Shown here one piece after another: positions 6,090-11,210 of a stretch of DNA of 11,210 bases. How positions within the stretch are numbered: the first letter of the stretch is position 1; the number at the start of each line of letters is the position of its first letter. The DNA comes from Comamonadaceae bacterium (GTDB lineage Bacteria; Pseudomonadota; Gammaproteobacteria; Burkholderiales; Burkholderiaceae_C), in assembly GCA_013298415.1 (NCBI GenBank), contig JAAFHN010000044.1:1-11210 (forward strand), read 5' to 3'. The notes below the pieces were generated by a model. It was not told the DNA's origin. It made no database searches and saw only the letters and a list, made by a program, of their open reading frames with translations. A program made the translations under genes and the position numbers.

Positions 6090-6560
6090 ATGCCCAGGCG
6101 CGTCTACATCGAATCCTCAGTCATCAGCTACCTGACGTCGCGTACAAGCCGTGATCTCGTGGTGGCCGCGCATCAGCAAGTTACCCTGGATTTCTGGGAG
6201 CGCATCAGCCAGTTCGAAATGTGCATCTCCGTCTACTTGATTGCTGAAATCAGCCAAGGGGATCACGCAAAAGCGCAAACCCGAATGGGGCTCATTGCCA
6301 ACGCGACCTTGCTTCAAACCAGCCCCGAGGTTGAAGCGCTGGCCGATGCCCTGATCGCACAAAAATCTGTGCCTGCCAAAGCCAGGCTGGATGCCTTGCA
6401 CATCGCCGTGTGCGCGGTTCACGGCGTAGATTTTCTGCTCACTTGGAACTGCAAGCACATCGCGAATGCGCAAACCATGCATTTGATCGAAAATACCTGT
6501 ACAGAGCTTGGCTACGCCTGCCCGAGGCTCTGCACGCCCCTAGAGCTTCAGGAGAGCTGA
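6090..6560 (+). CDS. PIN-domain ribonuclease, VapC-like toxin
   Basis: The 156-residue protein belongs to the PIN-domain toxins that open with a YIESS/YIETS motif. Visible active-site positions are E8 (YIESSVISYLT, Glu in place of the usual Asp), E53 (AEISQGD), D101 (LDALHIAVCAVHG) and N120 in TWNCKHIAN. These chelate Mg or Mn for RNA cleavage. Family members are metal-dependent endoribonucleases held inactive by a small partner protein. The start at 6090 keeps the canonical RVYIESS beginning. The nearest GGAG (6070-6073) is rather far (16 bases) and is better spaced for an out-of-frame ATG at 6082, so translation may be weak. The gene begins 45 bases after the patatin stop and its TGA is two bases before the next ATG, so it is co-transcribed with the small downstream gene. 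Confidence 0.88.
   Translation: MPRRVYIESSVISYLTSRTSRDLVVAAHQQVTLDFWERISQFEMCISVYLIAEISQGDHAKAQTRMGLIANATLLQTSPEVEALADALIAQKSVPAKARLDALHIAVCAVHGVDFLLTWNCKHIANAQTMHLIENTCTELGYACPRLCTPLELQES
6550..6554 (+). promoter_or_regulatory. Strong ribosome-binding site of the putative antitoxin
   Basis: AGGAG lies 8 bases before the ATG at 6563 and inside the 3' end of the toxin gene. It decides this start and suggests the partner is translated more efficiently than the toxin. Confidence 0.75.
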
Positions 6561-6562
6561 AC

Positions 6563-6772
6563 ATGTGGACTGACCCCATCGTCGCGGAAATCCATCAAAT
6601 CCGCGCCCAGATGACTGCGCAAGCGGGTGACAGCTCGCAAGCCCTGAGCCGAGAGGCCGAACGCGCGGCCCAAGCGGCCATGCAGACATTCGGCATGCGT
6701 TGGAAAAGCAAGGCTCCTTCTGCCCGCGCCGCGACCACACGCCTTCAAGTGGATAAGCCCCAGCCCATTTGA
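6563..6772 (+). CDS. Small partner protein of the PIN toxin, putative antitoxin
   Basis: The 69-residue protein begins MWTDPIVAEIHQIRAQMTAQ. The DPIVAEI-xx-IR opening is typical of small proteins encoded beside YIETS-type PIN toxins, usually annotated only as hypothetical. A helical, charged N-terminal half is followed by a basic tail (RWKSKAPSARAATTR). Its start is two bases after the toxin stop, with a strong ribosome-binding site inside the toxin gene, so the two genes form a tight operon in toxin-first order. The middle and end do not resemble the pattern I associate with this family, so its neutralising role is inferred from the N-terminal motif and context. I see no ribbon-helix-helix or AbrB-type DNA-binding motif. 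Confidence 0.7.
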   Translation: MWTDPIVAEIHQIRAQMTAQAGDSSQALSREAERAAQAAMQTFGMRWKSKAPSARAATTRLQVDKPQPI

Positions 6773-6783
6773 AGCGTGGGCCA

Positions 6784-6812
6784 TGGTCAAGTCGCCGCAG
6801 GCGGCTTGACCA
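6784..6812. repeat. Long hairpin spanning the boundary of the right repeat copy
   Basis: A left arm (6784-6796, TGGTCAAGTCGCC) and right arm (6800-6812, GGCGGCTTGACCA) pair over 13 positions with one T-G wobble and a 3-base loop. The right arm is the start of the patatin repeat; the left arm lies outside it. It could stop transcription of the toxin-antitoxin mRNA, but no T-run follows on the plus strand. It may also mark the junction where the DNA was rearranged. Confidence 0.7.
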
Positions 6813-7212
6813 CGGTGCTCTCCCAAACCTTTCGCAGCATGATCCATTCGCGCATGGAGCTGGGCCTGCGCAACTATGCGCGAGATTTTCCGCAAACGCA
6901 GATCGTGCTGGTCGAGCCCAACCACCGCGATCCCGAGATGTATTTAGCCAACACCTTCAGCTACAGCCAGCGCAAAGCCTTGGCCGACCACGCCTACCAA
7001 ACCACCCGCGCCTGGTTGAGAGGCCGCCGCACCCAGCTCGGTGCATCGTTTGCAAAACACGGCATTGCCCTCAACGCTATAGCGCTCGCCGATGAGCGCG
7101 TGCACCTCACCACGCCCCACCCCGCCCCCACGCAAATCGGCAGGGCGGTGGCGCAGCTGCAAGACGTGCTGGACGACCTGGCGCACAGCTTGGCGCATCG
7201 GCAGGCGGCGGC
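6799..7212 (+). repeat. Right copy of the 414-bp direct repeat
   Basis: This is the counterpart of 5627-6040, with the same length and no gaps. Of 23 differing bases only three codons change the amino acid (Pro to Thr, Glu to Asp, Val to Ile). Confidence 0.93.
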
Positions 7213-7264
7213 GCAGATGCGCCACGGCATACACCACCCAGTACCGGATGCCCTGCATCCCTGA
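6799..7264 (+). pseudogene. 5'-truncated patatin-like phospholipase remnant
   Basis: The reading frame of the patatin C-terminus is kept through 7212 but lacks the oxyanion loop, GVSSG nucleophile and DGA Asp, so it cannot be an active lipase. Identity to the intact gene ends one base before the original stop codon. The frame then continues through 17 unrelated codons (about 7214-7261) to a TGA at 7262-7264. An in-frame GTG at 6776 could start a 162-residue product, but I see no ribosome-binding site there. The open, barely altered frame shows that truncation was recent or that the fragment arrived from a functional allele. Confidence 0.8.
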
Positions 7265-7289
7265 TTCACTATACTCAGTACTGGGTAGG

Positions 7290-7309
7290 TCGCCTAGGGG
7301 CGAAATTTT
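7290..7309 (+). terminator. Possible intrinsic terminator downstream of the patatin remnant
   Basis: TCGCC-TAGG-GGCGA forms a 5-bp stem with a 4-base loop (7290-7303), followed by AATTTTT. The stem is short, but the hairpin plus T-run ordering fits the end of the transcript that covers the toxin-antitoxin genes and the patatin remnant. Confidence 0.4.
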
Positions 7310-7329
7310 TAGCACACTGCTGCACTGTC

Positions 7330-7393
7330 CATATGATCATTGGATCCAATGCTATGAAAATGGTTGCAACAACCACGTGCGTTTTGCAAAACG
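7330..7393. promoter_or_regulatory. Cluster of perfect palindromes upstream of the RHS gene
   Basis: Within 64 bases there are CATATG (7330-7335), ATGATCAT (7333-7340), the 14-bp CATTGGATCCAATG (7338-7351), TGGTTG-CAA-CAACCA (7361-7375), CACGTG (7374-7379) and the 14-bp CGTTTTGCAAAACG (7380-7393). Several are consecutive or share bases. The cluster ends 56 bases before the RHS start and is a candidate control region. No clear promoter is linked to it; a TATACT hexamer at 7270-7275 lacks a good -35 box. Confidence 0.5.
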
Positions 7394-7449
7394 GGAGACC
7401 TGGTCCTGGGATCGCTGCAGGGAGCGCTGGGAGGGCTTGGAGCGCCGTG

Positions 7450-10400
7450 ATGAAGAGTTTGGTTTTGTTTGTGCGCTGTTTGCGAGCCGTGTTTGTGCTC
7501 TCAGCGTTTTCGCTTGTGTGGACCGCCGGGGCGCATGCGCAACAGCCGTCAGATCCGCGCTACCTTTTTGATGAAGTGCCCGCTCACTTCATGGTGCTTG
7601 AAACCAACTCCTACAGACCGACTTATCCGCTGGTTGCACGTCCGTTTGACTCTTACGCTGAAGCATGTGACGCCACTCTGGTGGAGGGGATAGCCAGATC
7701 CCCGAACTCTGGATACTCGCTTGACCGCATCCAGGGACCGTTTGCGAACACTGGGACCGACTACAACAAACAATGGACCTGCGTTCTTCGCACGACGAGG
7801 GACTCAGGCTTTTTTTGTGGACGCCCTGACTACTGCGAGTGGGGGAGAGAGGTCCAAAAGGTCTGCCCGGCAGGTTCGGCTCGGGTGAATGCACAGAACA
7901 GCGAGGAACCTTGCCGCTGCCAAGATGCACCTCGACTTTTGCGGGTTTACGACCAAGTGGTCAACGGCATCTACAGGCAGCGTTACGCGCAGTGTGTTCA
8001 AGAGGTCACAAAGATCGAGCTTCGTGGTCCGAGCACAACCAAAGGCAAGCTTGCAGGTCCCGCGCTGACCCTGACTGCCACAGTCACCGCTGGCAGTCGA
8101 CCGAAGGCGGGTGTCGCGCTTGGTGTCACGGTCGATGGCGGCGGTGGCGCTGTGACGTTGAGCAGCACCACGGACGCAAAGGGCGAGGTCACAATCATCT
8201 ACGCCCCACCCTACACCGCCGATTGGACTTATCCAACCGTCATCGCAACCTGTGCAGACTGTGTCGCGCCAGCTACGAAACTCATCACCGTCGAGCCATC
8301 TCCCCCCTGCGGCGGGTGCAAGGGCAACCCCATCAGCCCTGCCACTGGCACCAAGCTGGAAACGGAAACGGACTTCAGCGAGAGCGGCGCGCACCCGTTG
8401 AACTTCAGCCGCCGCTACAGCAGCTCGGACAAAGACGCGCCGGGTAACTTGGGCGGCAACTGGGGGCACAACTGGGCGGTGCAGGCGCAGTTGAGCGAAT
8501 CCTCGCCGCAGCAAACCACGCCAACTTCGCTCCAACTGCGCGTGGCTTTTGGCGATGGCAGGCAGCCGTTCACCGCCTACCGCGCACCAGGCACCAGCAC
8601 CTGGACAGTGGACGGCTTGGGCTCGACTGCGGTAGTGCAGCTCACCGATGTGGCCAGCCCCGCCTTCCCAGGTCAGCGCCTGCTCACGCTCACCCCGCCT
8701 GGGCGCGACGAGCGCTGGCAATTCACGCTCTCGCCCACCAGCATCAGCAACACGCTCACAACGAGCATTGGCATGCCCACTGCCCTGGTGGAGCGTGATG
8801 GCCGCACCTACACCTTTGCGTACACGAGCGTCCCGAGCGCCTCGACCAGCACCACTCCGAGCTACGCCCCCCTGCAGCGGCTGGCCGAAGTGCGCAATGC
8901 CTTTGGCCGCAAGCTCACGTTTGCCTACGACGCGCAAGGCCGCCTGAGCGGTGTGGGCCAGCCCGATGGCCAGTCGCTCAGCTACACCTACACCTCCGCC
9001 GGCCAGCCCGCAAGCGTGGGCCTACCCGGTGGTGCTTCGCGCAGCTACCACTACGCGCCAGAGGCCAACCGCACGCATTTGCTCACCGGCGTCACCGATG
9101 AGGCCAACACCCGGCTTTCCACCTTCGCGTACGACACGCTCAACCGTGCGGTGAGCACCCAGCGAGCGGGAGACTCCAATGCCTTCCAATTCACCTACCC
9201 ACCCGCGTATGGGTCGGGTGGGGGCTCCGGCCCTGTGTGGGGCGGCCCCGGCAAGCTGAGCCTCGCAGCACCCGGGCCTGAAGAGTTCCGCCTGACCGTG
9301 CCCTACACCGATGCCCTGGGCAACTCCCGCCAAATGGTGTTCCAAGGCGGCGATGGCGACGTGCGCGTGGTTGGCGGCGATGGGCCTGACCAAGAAGCAT
9401 TTGCCAGCCGCGATCTCGTGCCTGGCACCACCTTGCCCAGCCGCGAAGTGGATTACCAAGGCAATGTGACCCTGAGCGCCTGGGACACCACCCGCCGCCT
9501 CAAAACCAGCGAAACCCAAGCCGCTGGCACCCCACAAGCCCGAACCACACAAACCGAGTGGCACGCCAGCCTGCGCCTGCCCACCCGCATCACCGCGCCT
9601 GGCAAAACGACTGACTACACCTACGATGCCCTGGGCAACGAACTCACCCGCGCAGAGACTGACACCACGGGCAACTCCAGCAACGGCCAAGTGCGCACCT
9701 GGCGCAGCAGCTACACCGCTGCGGGCGTGACTGCGGCCAATGCATCGGGCGTGGCGGGCTTGCTGGAAAGCAGCACCGATCCACTCAACCGCATCACCAG
9801 CTACGGCTACGACGCGGTAGGCAACCTGAACCGCATCACCAACCCCGCAGGTCACACCACCCGCTTCACCCACGATAGCGCAGGCCGCGTGTTGACCGAA
9901 ACCGCCCCTAACGGATTGGTGAGCACCCACAGCTACGACCCGCGTGGCCGCCTGCTGGCCACCGTGCGCGGCAGCAACTTGCCCGCCGCTCAGCAGCAAA
10001 CCAGCCGCTTCACCTACACCCCGTTTGGCGCAATCGCCACCGCCACCCAACCCAGCGGCCTGGTGCTCAGCTACAGCTACGACGCAGCCCAGCGCGTCAC
10101 CGCCGTTGCCGACAACCGAGGAAACCGGGTTGCATACACGCTCGACGGCATGGGCAACCGCCGCGATGAAGAGCTGCGCGATGCTTCCGGCAGCTTGGTC
10201 GCCGCCACCCGCCGCGTGATTGATGCGCAAAACCGTGTCTCGGCCATCGCAGGCGCAGTCACGCCCGCCACCCGATTTGCCTTTGATGCCAATGGCGAGC
10301 TGCAAAGCACCACCAACCCCGCGAATGAGGCGACGAGTCAGAGCCTAGACCCGCTGCGCCGAGTGGTGGCCACCACCTTGCCCGATGGTGCAGCAAGTAG

Positions 10401-11210
10401 CGCCAGCTACACGCCCCAAGATCATTTGAGCAAAGCCACCGACCCCAAAGGCATCGCCACCCAATACAGCCGCAACGCCTGGGGCGAAGTGCTGGCTGAG
10501 ACCTCACCCGACAGCGGCTCAAGCAGCATCCAGCGCGATGCAGCAGGCCAGGAACAATCCAGCACCGATGCACGCGGCATCCAAACCACCACCAACCGCG
10601 ACGACCTGGGCAGGCCCAGCAGCATCCAGTTTGGCTCGGGTGGCTTGCTGAGCTCAGGGGGGCAAACTCACCAATTCAACTACGACGCAACGCCAATTCA
10701 GATTGGCCAGCTCACCAGCCACTCAAGCCCCGGCGGCAGCACCGCCTACGCCCACGACGCATTGGGCCGCGTCACCCAAGCCCTGCACACCGTGGCCGAC
10801 AACCCAAGCGCCCCCACGCGCCTGAGCATCACCTACGCCTACACCCCCGCAGGCCTGATCGACAGCATCACCTACCCCAGCGGCCACAAAGCCCTCTACA
10901 GCCGCAACGCCTCGGGCCAAATCACGGGGATCAGTACCCAAGCGCCCAACAAAGGCACAGCCGCCAGACCAGTCGTTCAGCCCGTGCTGCCGCTCGTCAG
11001 CAACTTGGCCCACACCGCACTCGGCCAACCCGCAGGCTGGAGCTACTTCAACGGCAAAGCTGCCAGCCGCAGCTTCGATGCCGAAGGCCGCTTAACGGCC
11101 AATGAATTCGCCCGCTACGGCTACGACCCCGCAGGCCGCATCACCAGCATCAGCCAAGACCTGTGGGCGCAGACCGTTGCGCAGACCACCGTCGTCTCAG
11201 GCACAGGCAC
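7450..11210 (+). CDS. Secreted RHS/YD-repeat protein with Cys-rich N-terminus and Ig-like domain (3' end missing)
   Basis: One frame is open for 1,253 codons from ATG 7450 to the window edge, with no stop. GGAG (7439-7442) lies 7 bases upstream. Residues 1-30 form a Sec signal peptide (MKSLVLFVRCLR, a hydrophobic core, AHA-Q cleavage site). Residues ~31-185 are Cys-rich (73, 111, 123, 129, 139, 155, 157, 182), suggesting disulfides outside the cytoplasm. About 186-283 resembles a bacterial Ig-like (invasin/Big) domain. CGGCKGNPISPATG (287-300) opens a DUF6531-type RHS entry region, followed by many YD repeats such as YTYDALGN, YGYDAVGN, YSYDAAQR and YGYDPAGR. Such proteins build a large hollow beta-shell that often encloses a C-terminal toxin; that end is not in view. 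No PAAR or VgrG part is seen, so Sec export rather than type VI secretion is suggested. Confidence 0.9.
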   Translation, partial: MKSLVLFVRCLRAVFVLSAFSLVWTAGAHAQQPSDPRYLFDEVPAHFMVLETNSYRPTYPLVARPFDSYAEACDATLVEGIARSPNSGYSLDRIQGPFANTGTDYNKQWTCVLRTTRDSGFFCGRPDYCEWGREVQKVCPAGSARVNAQNSEEPCRCQDAPRLLRVYDQVVNGIYRQRYAQCVQEVTKIELRGPSTTKGKLAGPALTLTATVTAGSRPKAGVALGVTVDGGGGAVTLSSTTDAKGEVTIIYAPPYTADWTYPTVIATCADCVAPATKLITVEPSPPCGGCKGNPISPATGTKLETETDFSESGAHPLNFSRRYSSSDKDAPGNLGGNWGHNWAVQAQLSESSPQQTTPTSLQLRVAFGDGRQPFTAYRAPGTSTWTVDGLGSTAVVQLTDVASPAFPGQRLLTLTPPGRDERWQFTLSPTSISNTLTTSIGMPTALVERDGRTYTFAYTSVPSASTSTTPSYAPLQRLAEVRNAFGRKLTFAYDAQGRLSGVGQPDGQSLSYTYTSAGQPASVGLPGGASRSYHYAPEANRTHLLTGVTDEANTRLSTFAYDTLNRAVSTQRAGDSNAFQFTYPPAYGSGGGSGPVWGGPGKLSLAAPGPEEFRLTVPYTDALGNSRQMVFQGGDGDVRVVGGDGPDQEAFASRDLVPGTTLPSREVDYQGNVTLSAWDTTRRLKTSETQAAGTPQARTTQTEWHASLRLPTRITAPGKTTDYTYDALGNELTRAETDTTGNSSNGQVRTWRSSYTAAGVTAANASGVAGLLESSTDPLNRITSYGYDAVGNLNRITNPAGHTTRFTHDSAGRVLTETAPNGLVSTHSYDPRGRLLATVRGSNLPAAQQQTSRFTYTPFGAIATATQPSGLVLSYSYDAAQRVTAVADNRGNRVAYTLDGMGNRRDEELRDASGSLVAATRRVIDAQNRVSAIAGAVTPATRFAFDANGELQSTTNPANEATSQSLDPLRRVVATTLPDGAASSASYTPQDHLSKATDPKGIATQYSRNAWGEVLAETSPDSGSSSIQRDAAGQEQSSTDARGIQTTTNRDDLGRPSSIQFGSGGLLSSGGQTHQFNYDATPIQIGQLTSHSSPGGSTAYAHDALGRVTQALHTVADNPSAPTRLSITYAYTPAGLIDSITYPSGHKALYSRNASGQITGISTQAPNKGTAARPVVQPVLPLVSNLAHTALGQPAGWSYFNGKAASRSFDAEGRLTANEFARYGYDPAGRITSISQDLWAQTVAQTTVVSGTG

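Noticed and set aside
6082..6135. 17-codon frame with a well-placed GGAG
   Set aside because: It is too short to call as a gene without translation data; it is kept only as a possible decoy start in the findings.
3999..7299. Shared 10-mer TCGCCTAGGG at 3999-4008 and 7290-7299 in two intergenic regions
   Set aside because: The flanks do not match, and in the second place it belongs to a hairpin; a single shared 10-mer is likely chance or base composition.
6045..7449. Search for a transposase, integrase, terminal inverted repeats or target-site duplication around the TA insert
   Set aside because: Apart from the 414-bp direct repeats and the boundary hairpin, no such element was found, so no insertion sequence is annotated.
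7804..8937. Long minus-strand frame (377 codons) opposite the RHS gene
   Set aside because: It is antisense to a continuous, recognisable RHS frame, has no known motif, and its Ala/Gly/Arg/His-rich composition is typical of shadow frames in GC-rich DNA.
9022..10305. Long minus-strand frame (427 codons) opposite the YD repeats
   Set aside because: This is a shadow of the repeat-rich RHS body; its apparent Gly/Val/Ala repetitiveness comes from the YD repeats on the other strand.
1..11210. CRISPR array, tRNA, rRNA or riboswitch
   Set aside because: No regularly spaced identical repeats with unique spacers, no cloverleaf-like RNA and no known riboswitch core were recognised by eye.

Overview
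The window looks like a piece of a high-GC betaproteobacterial chromosome, most likely Burkholderiales/Comamonadaceae. The evidence is the DUF2917/LysR gene pair, the Lys/Ala-rich PhaF/PhaI-type phasin, the codon use, and the strong similarity of the large double-SDR protein to bacterial alcohol-forming fatty acyl-CoA reductases. The genus is inferred from the style of the genes and was not tested. No tRNA, rRNA, CRISPR array or transposase is visible.

Left part (1-1656): the 3' end of an unidentified plus-strand gene runs into a convergent DUF2917 gene. DUF2917 is transcribed away from a LysR-type regulator, and the roughly 120-bp region between them carries a promoter-like element, a perfect 7-7-7 inverted repeat and LysR-box-like repeats. 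A convergent spacer (1657-1888) with degenerate 9-bp repeats and a probable terminator follows.

Middle part (1889-6044): a lipid-storage group. A 668-residue two-domain fatty acyl-CoA reductase lies on the minus strand. Divergent from it are a PHA-granule-associated phasin, a strong intrinsic terminator, and a patatin-like phospholipase. Together they suggest handling of storage lipid or polyester (fatty alcohol formation, granule coat, acyl-ester hydrolysis), though joint action is inferred only from adjacency.

Accessory part (6045-7264): a two-gene PIN-toxin/small-partner module (probable toxin-antitoxin) sits between two gap-free 414-bp direct repeats. The left copy is the 3' third of the intact patatin gene; the right copy is a 5'-truncated patatin remnant. 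The copies differ at 23 positions, nearly all silent. A 15-bp palindrome overlaps the likely ribosome-binding region of the toxin gene, and a 13-bp-arm hairpin sits exactly on the right repeat boundary.

Right part (7265-11210): after a spacer unusually rich in perfect palindromes, one uninterrupted frame runs from 7450 off the window end. It encodes a secreted RHS/YD-repeat protein of more than 1,250 residues with a signal peptide, a Cys-rich N-terminal region, an Ig-like domain and a long YD-repeat body. Its C-terminal end is outside the window.
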